Shown here: positions 12,011-23,999 of the stretch, one piece after another
Position numbering within the stretch: position 1 is the stretch's first letter
Layout: each line of letters opens with the position of its first letter
Assembly: GCF_023856365.1 (NCBI RefSeq)
Contig: NC_064554.1
Coordinates: forward strand, 11,206,801 to 11,270,800
Reading direction: 5' to 3'
DNA length: 64,000 nt
Source of the DNA: Brienomyrus brachyistius
Lineage: Eukaryota; Chordata; Actinopteri; Osteoglossiformes; Mormyridae
Notes under the pieces: generated by a model
Told to the model about the DNA's origin: nothing
What the model saw: only the letters and a program-made list of their open reading frames with translations
Database searches by the model: none
Made by a program: the position numbers and the translations under genes

Positions 12011-13234
12011 GCTGTATGATAGAACCAAGCTTTTAGGAAAGTAAAGCAGTTAAATAAGCTGGAGTTTAATGTTTTAGCCAAAAAAACAAATTGAAACACA
12101 CACAGAATATCTCAATTTAAGGTGACCCCCACAATCCTGCCGTCCCGAGGAGGTGCTTCATCCGGTTGCCCTGGAATCTTTAAATGAGCCACAGCTTCCT
12201 GGGCCAGGAGGTTAGGGAGGTTTGGTCCCACACAAGGCTCCATGTAATTTCATGTTTTCCCTGACCCCCCATCACAGAAGGGCCAGCCTGTACTTCATAG
12301 TCTCCGGAGCCCCCCCCCCAGCAGTGGTTTGGGGGGAGCCCTGGATCTGACACTTCACCTGTGCTCTCCAGGTCCGGAGGTGACCCAGTAGTGGAGAGCG
12401 ACAGCCCTGGGATGGAGAATCAGTCATGGGACAGAATTACCTTCACAGTGACAGGGACATGGGTGTGTGCTCTGAGCTCACAGATGCCATGCCATGAACG
12501 CACACTGTCCTGGTTCATGTCACTGCACAGATTCAGCCCTAAGCAGATGACCCTGTGCTGTGGCACTGACAGCCAGGTCACGGCACTTATTTCCACTTTT
12601 GTGGCTCTTCCCCAAGCCCCTGACGTAGACGTTTTACTAAACCTGAACTGGAAATATTTAAATATCAAGCTTTGTTTTTCATACCAACAGAAATGGCATC
12701 TCCTGCAGTATTTACCAGACTTATGTCGTTTGTAATGCTGCAATATTGCGTTAAATGCTTAAATCACAGTGCCACCTAACATGCAAACACCATTGCTAAA
12801 CATATTCACAAACGGGTATGGTTAATATTTTATGATGAGCCTTACTGGCTATTCCCATCTGTCCTATCAGGACAGGATCCGCCTTATTTGCCCCAGGCCT
12901 GAAATAAGACAATTATTATCAAGGTTCCAGCCCGGCTCGAGACTTGTTTGGGTCTCCGACGAGGCTCAGAACCAATTAGCAGGTGGGGGAGCGGTGCCGG
13001 GTCAGCATTGGGCTGGAATGAATGTGAGTATCACCTGGGCTCCTCTGGGCAATTAGCCTCCAAATGAGTGTCAGATTAATGAACACGAGGCACGCTCTGC
13101 CGCTAATAGGGCTCTCCAGACATGCAGCGAGGGCAAGGGAACGTGCCGACTTGCTGCCTCATGTCATCCCGCCTTCCTGTCCCACCCCCATGCAGCCCTT
13201 CTGGTGACACAAGCACTGTCACCCTCTGGCCAGA

Positions 13235-13970
13235 AACATATGGGCCGTTCCCCCGTGATGATGTGGCGAGCGAGCCCCTGATAATCAAACGGGCCGTTCC
13301 TCAGTGACGGTGTGATGAGCGAGCCTCCAATAATTATATGGGCTGTTCCTCAGTGACGGCATGGTGAGCGAGCCCCCAATAATCATATGGGCTGTTCCTC
13401 AGTGACAGCATGGTGAGCGAGCCTCCAATAATTATATGGGCTGTTCCTCAGTGACGGCATGGTGAGCGAGCCCCCAATAATCATATGGGCTGTTCCTCAG
13501 TGACGGCATGGTGAGCGAGCCCCCAATAATCATACGGGCCGTTCCTCAGTGACGGCATGGTGAGCGAGCCTCCAATAATTATATGGGCTGTTCCTCAGTG
13601 ACGGCATGGTGAGCGAGCCCCCAATAATCATATGGGCTGTTTCTCAGTGACGGCATGGTGAGCGAGCCCCCAATAATCATATGGGCCGTTCCTCAGTGAC
13701 GGCATGGTGAGCGAGCCCCCAATAATCATACGGGCCGTTCCTCAGTGACGGCATGGTGAGCGAGCCCCCAATAATCATACGGGCCGTTCCTCAGTGATGG
13801 CATGGTGAGCGAGCCTCCAATAATCATATGGGCTGTTCCTTAGTGACAGAGTGGTAAGCGAGCCTCTGAAAAACATGCAGGCCATTCCTCAGTGACGAGC
13901 GAGCCTCCGATAAACATACAGGCCGTTCCACACTGATGCAGTGGCAAGCGAGCCCCCGACAAACATGCAC
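13235..13970. repeat. Minisatellite, 49-bp unit, about 14-15 copies
   Basis: Each unit carries GTTCCTCAGTGACGGCATGG, then TGAGCGAGCC and CCAATAATCATA. Two sub-variants (CCCCCAATAATCATA and CCTCCAATAATTATA) are interspersed in a non-random order, and the outer copies are the most degraded. There are no spacers, so this is not a CRISPR-like array. Confidence 0.95.
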
Positions 13971-15544
13971 CGTGTTCAGGAGGAAATATGTCTAAATGGC
14001 GAATGAAGGTGGGAGGGTTCTGTGTCCGTAAGAGGCCACTGTGGGATGCTGGGACACATAGCAACACTCAGAGCGAGTTTATATAGTCCTGCAATGTCAC
14101 ATAAATACTCTTATATACCAAAGATGATGAGATATAATGCTGAGGGTTCAGTGAGTCAGCTCAGCCTGATAATGTCAGGGTTCAGGGGTGAAATGGCACA
14201 CTGGGGGGGGGGAAGGTGCCTTGAGATTTGATTCATTTTCATCAAATTAGTTTTCATCAAAAGGTGAGCATGGGGGGGGGTGCATCATGGGGGCCGATCA
14301 ATCCCAGTTCTGGATTCACACAGCAAAGCAGTACAATCCCACAACAGCTGTTTACGCTTGGTGGAGGTCACCCATGGTCAAAAACCGACACCCACATAAA
14401 GCTTCGGCAAAAGCAGCCCAGACGTCCTCCCACGTGAGCTGGGCTGTGTGCTGTCCGTTGGCCTGTCTAGCGGGGAGTCTGCGGGTCAATCTGTGGGCTG
14501 TTCCAGACAGCCTCAGTCTGCCAGCCTGAAACGCAGGTGCTCTGGGACATGGACAGGCCCACCGCGGCCAACCCCGGCTGCCTGTCAGCTGGTCTGCCCT
14601 GGCTGCCCGGACGGGAACCCCCCCCCCCGATCCTGGCGAGCAGGGCCTTGTTAGGGCACCTCTGCTGACTCCCTACAGCTGTCCCATCTCCCAGATGCAG
14701 GCAGCCGGCTCTGGGTACAGGTTTAAAGGTCCAGCTTAATTTTCAGCAACTCCTCCTGCTTTCAGCCGAGAGTTATTGCCTGCTAGCCTGCCTGAGTGAG
14801 GCTCACCCCCCGCCCCCTGGCTTCAGTGGCTGGCTGGGGGGCCCTGCGTCTCCCTCTGCAGCAGCTTCCGTCATAAGCCCCCCCCCCACCCCCCCCCCCC
14901 CACGCACACAGATGCATATATAAATACACACGGAGAGAATAGCATCCACCACATTGCATAATGTGCTGGGTTTATATAAGCCGCCATGCAGCCACTCTAA
15001 GGAGCTGACAGACCGAGGGAGGGAGCGGCAGGCGAGAGGAGCACAGGCATACTGGCGTGCCTATGGCAACCGTGCATCTAAGCCCCCCCAGGACGGGCCA
15101 TCCTCTTTGGGGGATTCTAGCACTTTTTCTGTAAATGACAAAAGAGTCTGGGACAGTGCCCGCCCCTCCATACACCAGAAAGTCAATTTACAGAGCATGG
15201 GCGATATTGGGTGACAAAGGGCAAAAGGTCAAAAAGTCAAAGAATAAGAGCCAGATGACCCTCCCCTGCCGCCCTCCTTGCTAAAGCCCCACACCTTATT
15301 AGCAGACAGTTTCAGCTCAATTAGTGTAACGAGCACCAGAGAGCCACTGCTGAAATACTCACAGATGCAGTCAGACACCCCTTCTTCATATCCGGCAAAG
15401 AAACGCTCACTGCGCTCAGAGTCGCGCCGTCCAATGGTCCAGAGCCCTGATTATTCTTCTCGAGAGTTTATTTTCCTCTACAAACCTGACAGCATCGCGC
15501 AGAACAGTTAAGCAGCCGGAGCCGATTCCCACCTTGAAAGTAGC

Positions 15545-15800
15545 CTCCAGAGTGTCACAAACACAGGCACAGAACCATTGGCGGTACAGTGTCACAAACA
15601 CAGGCACGGAACCATTGGCGGTACAGTGTCACAAACACAGGCACGGAACCATTGGCGCTACAGTGTCCAAACACAGGTATGGAACCATTGGTAGCACAGT
15701 GTCACAAACACAGGCACGGAACCATTGACGCTACAGTGTCACAGACACAGGTACGGAACCATTGGTAGCACAGTGTCACAAACACAGACATGGAACCATT
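15545..15800. repeat. Minisatellite, about 35-37-bp unit, 7 copies
   Basis: The unit contains CAGTGTCACAAACACAGGCA followed by CGGAACCATTGG. Length changes between units shift any reading frame. Confidence 0.92.
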
Positions 15801-16250
15801 GGCGGCATAGCAGCTAATCCTGTGATGGTCTGGAATCGTTTATCGAAAGTGCATAGAATTTCAGGCCATGACCACCCCCCCCAGCTGCCAGTAAGGGGAG
15901 TGAGCTCAGCCCAGCACACCGTTATCCTGCACTGCCAGCGGTCATGTGACCACCACTTACCAGTGTTATAACCCATCATCTTAAGAATGTTTATGTGATG
16001 TTGCAGGACCATATAAACTCGCTCAGAGCCTGGCTCCAGCATATCAGAGTGGTCTATAACAGACATGCAGTCGACACTCAAGTTTCGGCCGGAGCTCTCC
16101 AAGCCGGTTCACGGTGAAGTTCCATCTGCAGCTGTCAGTCAGCACCTGGGACAGGGTATCGACAAGCACCGCCAAGCCCACACACCACACGCTTTTCTGG
16201 CACACACCCATCTGCCTCCGCTGCTTGTTTTGAGGACGTTCCTCTTAAAA

Positions 16251-16440
16251 CACATGTGTCAAACTCCAGTCCAGGGGGGCCAGAGCCCTGCACATTTTTG
16301 GATTTCCCCTCATTTAACACACCTGATTCAAATCCTTCTGCTAAACACCACACAGTTCTTGAGCTGAATCATTTGTGGTCAGGGAAAGAACTAAGCTACA
16401 CTGGGCTCCGGCCCCCCAGGAATGGAGTTTGACACCCCTG
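16251..16440. mobile_element. hAT-like MITE, 190 bp, with perfect 8-bp target duplication
   Basis: The left end CACATGTGTCAAACTCCAGTCC and the reverse complement of the right end, CAGGGGTGTCAAACTCCATTCC, form imperfect terminal inverted repeats. The octamer TCTTAAAA occurs immediately outside both ends (16243-16250 and 16441-16448). An 8-bp duplication and short inverted termini fit the hAT superfamily. The element has no coding capacity, so it would have depended on a transposase encoded elsewhere. Confidence 0.85.
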
Positions 16441-16507
16441 TCTTAAAACATGGAGCTGGCGGTGGGGGGGGGGGGGGTATAATATAATTTGCATGTGGAC
16501 AGTGGAG

Positions 16508-16590
16508 GGGACACCTGAGCGAATCAAACGCTCCTGCTGGGCAGCCTCACCTGAGCGAATCAAACGCTCCCGCTGAGCAGCCTCACCTGC
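16508..16590. repeat. Two direct copies of a 42-bp unit
   Basis: The sequence CACCTGAGCGAATCAAACGC followed by TCC(T/C)GCTG(G/A)GCAGCCT occurs twice in tandem. Confidence 0.8.
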
Positions 16591-16922
16591 CTCGTTCAAA
16601 GCCAGGCTTTGTGTGTTTGTCTAACCTCACCGTTTCTTTCAAGTACAAAGCAATCAGGGGGTCCCTTTCTGAAAGGTTCTGATGAAATCGTATCCGATGA
16701 GCCTCAGTCTCGCATGCCCCCTATGGGCAAAGGGCCGCAGGTCCATGTACGCACCCCCCCCCCCTTCCAAAATGCATGGTGGTGTGACCCCAGGGTGAGC
16801 TCTCCTTCATTTGGATCATCTCAAGAGCCCCTGAGAGTAACTTTCTGGGAGACAAGAGCCACTTCGAATGTTCCACTTTTCTGAAGCTGGGAAGTTGCTC
16901 CTGCACTTTAGTCTCCATGAGG

Positions 16923-17195
16923 CGCTGTGGAGGGGGTCACATGTGTGTGGAGTTTGCATGTTCTCCCCATGTCCTCCGGGTACTCCGGTTTCCCCCCACA
17001 GTCCAAAAACATGCTGAGGCTGATTGGACTTGCTAAATTGCCCGTATGAGTGAATGGTGTGTGAGTGTGCCCTGCGATGGGCTGCCCCCCCCATCCTGGG
17101 TTGATCCCCACCTTGTGCCCATTCAGGATAGGCTCTGGACCCCCGCGACTCAGAATGATAAGCAGGTTGGAAAATGGATAGATAGGGAGCTGTGG
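16923..17195 (+). mobile_element. LINE/SINE 3'-tail repeat (L2-like)
   Basis: Landmarks in order are GTGGAGTTTGCATGTTCTCC, CTCCGGTTTCCCCCCACAGTC, AAAAACATGCTGAGG, CCTGCGATGGGCTG, GGATAGGCTCTGGACCCCC and finally GGAAAATGGATAGATAGG. This is the widespread 3' region shared by fish L2-type LINEs and the SINEs that use their tail. It is 5'-truncated and non-coding. Confidence 0.8.
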
Positions 17196-18239
17196 AGCAC
17201 ACCAGCATTCAGTCCAGGAGCCTATTAATTCATCCCCATCAATAATACAGGCAGTGCAGGGTGATTTCATCATCACCCACTGTTCAGTGTTCACTGTCTG
17301 CCCTCCAAAACTCACCCTCTCAGGGCAGAGGGGTGTGGCTGGGGGGGGGGCAGGTCGGACAGATCCGCAGTGTGTTTTCTTCCTGGAAATGATCCTCCAT
17401 GGCCTACAGATTCTGTGGTACGGGTCATTAGAGGAGCAGAGGAGCCATTCATCTCCCCCCGGGGCCATCGCGCGCCCCCCCGCCCCTATACACTGACACA
17501 CTGCGGGGCTCCAGGGCAGGGGCTTAGGATCCCGCCTCCACCCAGAACATGGCGTTAGTCAGTGGCTGGACGGAGAAGACAGGTGAATGTCGCCGTGCCG
17601 ACGCTGCTTTGCAGAATCAAAGATGATATTTTAACCAGCGCAGAGGCCCAGCGTGACTGAGCAAACACCCACAACCCTAATTGGCACCGGTATCCATCTG
17701 GCTGGCCGATACGGAGCCATCCAGCAAGCAGGATGATGGGCCTGGAGAGGAGGGGCATTTGGACGGTGCCCCTCTCGCTATGACAGGGCCTGCTCAGCCC
17801 TCCTTTGTTACTCACTGTGTAAGAGCGCATAGGGCACTGAGCAGGGACAGAGAAGGGAGGCTTTGAAACCCAAAGTAGGTGGAACTCCAGTGGGCTGCCA
17901 CTCACTGATTGGTCACTCTGTTTCTAAGGGATACCTTATTGGTTCACAGGTACTGATTGACAGCTCCCAATGATCCATTCTGCTATGGGATTTTCTAACA
18001 AGTGGCACTGAGCTTTGTCTCAGAGGCTCTGGAAGGGGGGTCGGGGTTAATGTGAAGCACCCCGCCCCCCCAAAACTCACAGAACTTCTCCCCCTCCAGA
18101 CAGCCAAGTACAGGAACGGCCAAAATGTGCGGTGTCTGCAAAATGATGTACCGCTAATGTTAACAGAGAGACCTCAGCATCAGGACAGAATGGCGGATAG
18201 AAAGGAACATCATTAACTGGAAGCAGCGCTGGTCACACG

Positions 18240-19028
18240 GCTCACTGGCCCCGCTGCTCACTGTCCCCGCGCCTTACTCTCCCTTTGCCTCACTGCCTCC
18301 GCGGCTCACTGTCCCTGCACCTCACTGTCCCCGTGCCTCAGTGCCCCCACGGCTCACTGCCCCCGCACCTCACAGTCCCCGCGCCTCACTGCCCCTGCAC
18401 CTCAGTGTCCCCGCACTTCACTGCCCCTGCACCTCACTGTCCCCGCACTTCACTGGCCCCGCTGCTCACTGTCCCCGCGGCTTACTGTCCCCTCGGCTTA
18501 CTCTCCCCGTGGCTCACTGTCCCCGCGCCTCACTGCCCCTGTGCCTCACTGTCCCCACGCCTCACTGTCCCTACGCCTCACTGTCCCCACGCCTCACTGA
18601 CCCCACTGCTCACTGTCCCTGTGCCTTACTCTCCCCGTGGCTCACTGCCCTGCGCCTCACTGTCCCCGCGCCTCACTGCCCCAGAGCCTTGTTGACCCCA
18701 CGCCTCACTGTCCCCATGCCTCACTGCCCCTGCGACTCACTGACCCCACGCCTCACTGCCCATGCGCCTCACTGACCCCACGCCTCACTGTCCCCACGCC
18801 TCACTGTCCCCACGCCTCACTGTGCCCGCGCCTCACTGTCCCCGTGCCTCATTGTGCCTGCGCCTCACTGTCCCCGCGCCTCACTGTCCCCACGCCTCAC
18901 TGTCCCCGCGCCTCACTGTCCCCACGCCTCACTGTCCCCGCGCCTCACTGTGCCCGCGCCTCACTGTGCTCGCGCCTCACTGTCCCCGTGCCTCATTGTG
19001 CCCGCGCCTCACTGTCCTCGTGCATGGC
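18240..19028. repeat. Minisatellite, 15-bp unit, about 50 copies
   Basis: The unit is a variant of CGCCTCACTGTCCCC. Because 15 is a multiple of three, all three plus frames stay open as Pro/His/Ala/Ser-rich repeats. This is an artefact and not a gene. Confidence 0.95.
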
Positions 19029-20840
19029 TTCTGTCAGTGATGAAAAGGGCCCCATGGGACTCACCTCAGCAAATAGAGAACGGTTTTGTTGTTTTTCCCC
19101 CCCTCCATCTCCAGCTCCTTTGTGCCGTGTGATCAGAATAACACGGTGTCACCTATGAGCTAATGGAGCCGCCTTCGGGGGGGGGGCTTCATCTGGCTGG
19201 CGGGCACGTGGCGTATTGTGGAGGAGGGGGATGGGATGGCGCAGTGGCCAGCGACCGGCTCACGGCCACACGGCGCAGTATAGGCACCTCGGCCTGGATT
19301 CTGAGCTCCATACCATTAACAGATGGCCCATATGTTCAGGAGGAACACAATTTTCCCAAAATAACTAAACCATTGTTTTTACTTCCTCCAGTCAGCGGGG
19401 GGCATCCTGTTTGGGTTTGGATCCCACCCGGGTTCCTCAGTGCCTCTTTGCCATCCCACTAGCGGTAGTCATGATGCCAGACCCCCCAGCATACCCTTTG
19501 GCTACATGTGGATCTGTTTCGTTCTGTCCCTTGAACTCCAGTGGTGCGCGGCTGAATGGGTTAGGCCACTGTGCCTGTGATATCAAAGTAGCTGCTGCAA
19601 ATGACACGCTTAACAGAACAGACACACTTCTGGAAGCTGGACAAATGGCTGAGCCTGTGCTCACACTCCAATCTATTGTGAGTGTCTGAAAAGTGAGCAA
19701 GATGGCATATAAGGAAACTGTAAAAATTTGGAAAAAACCTTGGGCGGATAATAAATAAAATGATCATTCCATAGGCAGTCTTCTGATATGGGTTCTGAAG
19801 TGGGTTCTTCGCAGAATGCCATGAAGAGCCAACGTGCCATGAAGAGCCGCTTGGTCACCAGGCTGCTAAGAGCTGCCGGGTCACTAGGTTACTAAGAGCC
19901 GCCAGGCTGCCCTGCTGACCTATTTATGGTTACATATATACACACATAAATAAAAGAGGGGTGACTGAATTAAAGAAGATGCGCTAAACAGGAATCCCGG
20001 AGTGGTCTTCACAACCACTGTTTGCTAGCGAATCAAAGCAGCTCTGGCTTTTTAACACAGACCCCGACACAAGTGGCCCGTGACAGCAAACATGGGAACT
20101 ATGTAGCAGAGGGGGGACTATTGCCTCATTCTGGCCCACAAACACCATGCCCAAAGCTCCCTTTAGGTGGCGCTGTCATACCAGAGCTCTGTATATAGTA
20201 AACAGAGATATTTAATATGTGTGAATACGGAATAGGTGCTGGATTTTCAATAGAACAAATAAGCCAATCAGATTGCAGCATTAAAGGCTGCTAATGACTT
20301 TTTTTTTTCATTTTTCAAAGCAAAGAGACATTCCTTGGGGTGGGTGGGGGATAGATTATGGAGCTGGTGCTCCTGCTGGAGTCAAGTTGAGTCACACATG
20401 AGCGACACGGATCCCTTTTTTACGGCGCCAGGTCAGGTGTTTACAAGTCGTCGCAGAAGGAGGCGGGAAGCTGTGCTCTCTGCTGACTGCTGTCCATTCA
20501 GATCATGAGGAATAAGAGCGTCTGTACTTATGGAAGCGCCGAATGGACTTTACAGTAACTGTCTAACAAAGACAGCTGGTATGTGCTTCAGCGCCGTGGC
20601 CCACTGCACTGGAGACGCGGCTGTTTACGTGCCCAGTTGCCGGCTCCCGTCACTGGCCCTCTTCTCCGCGCTTCCTCAAAGGTGCTCCGGCGTGACACGT
20701 CAGCCGGCTCTGACACCTGCCGGGGGCACTGCGCCTCCTGTCGTGATCAGTCTCCGGCACGCGGTGCTGTGTTTAAAGTCACACTGGGAAAGCGGCTGGA
20801 GAGGGAGATGGGGCTCCTGCAGCGGGCGTCACGCTGAATC

Positions 20841-20841
<1 letters not shown>

Positions 20842-20892
<51 letters not shown>
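20842..20892. repeat. (TG)n microsatellite
   Basis: A pure TG run directly joined to dispersed repeat copy B. Confidence 0.97.
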
Positions 20893-20893
<1 letters not shown>

Positions 20894-21105
20894 CATCTTT
20901 TGAGGTCCCCATTTGGATAACCTCAGTTTTATAAAAATCTGTGAATGCAATCAAATGCAAGTAGAAATGCCAAAAGTCTTGTATTTGGGTTGGTTACTTA
21001 TGGTTAAGGTTAGAGATGGGTAGGGGATAAGGGTGTCGTGACTGGGATTACAGTTTTTCCCATAGAAATGAACGGACAGTCCCCAATTAGATAGGTACAT
21101 CAACT
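20893..21105 (+). mobile_element. Dispersed fish repeat flanked by (TG)n, copy B
   Basis: This is an inverted relative of 11640-11850. It contains GAGGTCCCCATTTGG, a GGTTAAGGTTAGAGATGGG core and CATAGAAATGAACGGACAGTC, ending CCCCAATTAGATAGG. TG-rich tracts sit at both ends. Confidence 0.65.
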
Positions 21106-21829
21106 TGTGTGTTTGGTTGTGTGTGTATGTTTGCGTGTGTGTGTGTGTAGCAGGGCAGGGCAGGGTGGGGCAGGGGAAGGGACAAAAACAGTGAGGAGAC
21201 AGCCAATGAGGGCAGACTCGCTGATGATTGACAGCTTGCCATGATCCCGCCTATCAGTGCCACACTGATGCCTGGATGGAGCTCCGCCATTTGATTCAGC
21301 CAATGGGACGCTGAGAATAATGATGGGGATGCGCAAGGTTCAAAGCAGGGCAAAGCTAGCAAGCCTGCAGCAGTGACTGGACCTGTGAGTGGGTGACAGC
21401 CCACAGAAATCCCGCCCCCTGGGGGTTTCTTGGAGTCATTTTTTCCGACACTAAGCTGAATCACCTTGCCCACTCGCAGAGACATCTGTCAGTGAAGGAC
21501 CTGGCGGTGCAGAGCACTTCGCCTGAGCTGCGTATCCTGCTACGCCCCCTCCCTTCAGCCCTCTGCTACACGCTGAGATATTTCGATGAGGGCTTCTCTT
21601 CCCAGGCTGATATCGTCCCGGATGGATGGCAGGAAACATCTCTGCCCCTTGGGGGAATTAGAGACAGAATTCCCTTCACGCCTGGGACTAACACTGGCAC
21701 CTCTGTGACAGTGCTAAAAGAAAATGTTAAACCCAGCACGCGCGGTGGGCTGGTGGGGAGTGACGCCCCCATGAGGCTGTGCCGGTATGTGTAGGGCCAC
21801 ATGCTAAACGGTGCTGACTGGGGTACACC

Positions 21830-22165
21830 CCGTTACTCACCAAGTAACAAAGCTGCTAGATTAGCCACCATTCCTGCCGTCACTCAGCGAGTAACAAAGC
21901 TGCTGGATTAGCCACCATTCCTGCCGTCACTCACCGAGTAACAAAGCTGCTGGATTAGCCACCATTCCTGCCGTCACTCACCGAGTAACAAAGCTGCTGG
22001 ATTAGCCACAATTCCTGCTGTTACCCATGAAGTATAACAAAGCTGCTAGATTAGCCACCTTTCCCGCTGTTACTCACCGAGTAACAAAGTCGCTGGATTA
22101 GCCACGATGCCCACTGTTACTCAGCGAGTAACAAAGCTGTTGGATTAGCCACGATTCCCGCAGAC
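21830..22165. repeat. Minisatellite, 47-bp unit, 7 copies
   Basis: The unit includes GAGTAACAAAGCTGCTGGAT, TAGCCACCATTCCTGCCG and TCACTCACC. Copies at the right end are more diverged. Confidence 0.93.
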
Positions 22166-23691
22166 GCACTGGCACACTTGAATTTACACTTGCCTCTCGT
22201 GCTGTTATCAGTGTGCCCTCTCCCCCCCCCCCCCCCCCCAGCTCCCCGCCTCTGCCTTATGGGGGTTCCACGTAGCTAAATGGATCAAGCTTCCCAGAGC
22301 TTCTAGGTCCGATTTCCTGCTCCCTCTCCAACCGTTTTAAGCAGCTCCCTGGAGTTATCTCAGACAGTTGGGACGCGGCAAGGCAGTGGGGGACCACTGT
22401 GGAGTGCCCTCTGCTGGTCTCACAGCAGTTTGCCCTACATGTCACCTGCCACGTGGTGCCCCCAGCAGGCCATGCTTTCCTGCGATCCTCTTAGCTGAGG
22501 GACCCTAACACCTCCACCTCGTTCCTGTAGCCCAGCCACAAAGGCCTTTAAAAAGCCCACCCATCTGCGTCGGAAACAGAGCCCCCAGGGGGGCGTGGCA
22601 TCGCCGTTTGGTCCACCCCGCCGCGGCAGGATCCATGGGGCCTGAATGCGCAGCCACTCGCAGCTCTGAGTCATGCGGCATTATCAAGGCAGCAACACGC
22701 CGCATTTTTTTCCTACGTCCACCGTGGGCGCATGCAGCTGTGGCACAGGGGCCAGGATTAGGCTGCAAGAAGGCACATGGGAACATGCGAGGGTTCGAAT
22801 AGCATGGCCACGAGAGGCACCACCAGCAGGCGTGTGTGTGTGTGTGTGCTGTGTCACACCTCATAATACGACACAAAGAGCGGGTCATGTAACTGGGTGA
22901 CGAGGATGCTCTGGCTCGCCGGGGATGGCGACTGACATCCATCTCGGTGAATAAAAGCGCAGATGAGGCTGGTTATTAGCCAACTGCCAGCCTCCCAGCA
23001 GAGCGACACAGCAGTCTCGCCGCTGAAAGCGACCATAAGCAACACACAAGGGGGGAGTGATATTAAAGGAAGAGTGATCCCCACTGTTGGAGGAGGGCCC
23101 CCGCTGGTGAGCGTCGGGGTGAGCCTCATGCGGGAATGGCCATGCAGGGGAGGGGGGGGGAGCCATCGATTAGCTTTGTTAGCCTGACGGATCATCTCTC
23201 CTCGAGAACTAACTCAGCCATGGGATGTGGCAGCATACGGTAACGGGTGTCACGGGCAAAGCAAATATTTGTATGGTGGAAATAATATCTGGGATCTGTG
23301 ACAAGTCAGTAACGCAGCCAGAACAAGGCCAGAGTGACAATGGCGCAGACGGGGTGGGGGGGGGGGGGGGCGCACATTTATCTGGCATATTTATGGCTCA
23401 TCGGCAGATGCTACAGTCTGTTTCCCTTCATGTGAAGACAGCGACCAGTGAGCATGCAGCAAATCACAGCGAAGAGTTCCAAACATCAGCACTTAGTCAC
23501 GGGGAGAAGGATCACTTCCGGAAGTTTCCTCAGCCTGGTGGCGCTTGCTGGATAACTGACAACCACGCTGGCATTTCAGTCTCCGTCGCGGTCGCTCATC
23601 ACCTCCCGGGAGAGAAATGGCCACTCGGTAAAACTCAGACTACCAGGCCAGTGAATGGCGGAATGAGAGGAGATCCGGGGAAAAGTCAGAC

Positions 23692-23855
23692 ACGCTGTAT
23701 GTATGTATGTATGTGTGTGTATGTATGTATGTATGTATGTATGTATGTATGTATGTATGTGTATGTATGTATGTGTATGTATGTATGTATGTATGTATGT
23801 ATGTATGTGTGTGTATGTATGTATGTATGTATGTATGTATGTATGTATACGCACA
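23692..23855. repeat. (GTAT)n microsatellite
   Basis: Nearly uninterrupted TGTA repeats with occasional GTGTG interruptions; there are open frames on both strands for compositional reasons only. Confidence 0.97.
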
Positions 23856-23999
23856 CATACATACTGCGAGTTTTAAGGGACGGCCTTCCGTTTTCACAGA
23901 AAACAAATACTACGTCAAAATATCTAAGCTGCCAGGCCACACTCCTCAGTTAAAACTGGAGGACTTGTGTTTTTAAACATCTTTTTGTTAAACTAAAAT

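Noticed and set aside
13235..13970. CRISPR-like regular direct repeats
   Set aside because: Repeats are contiguous with no unique spacers and lie in vertebrate DNA; a minisatellite explains them.
18285..19158. Pro/His-rich frames up to 173 codons
   Set aside because: All three plus frames are open across the 15-bp array; tandem-repeat artefact.
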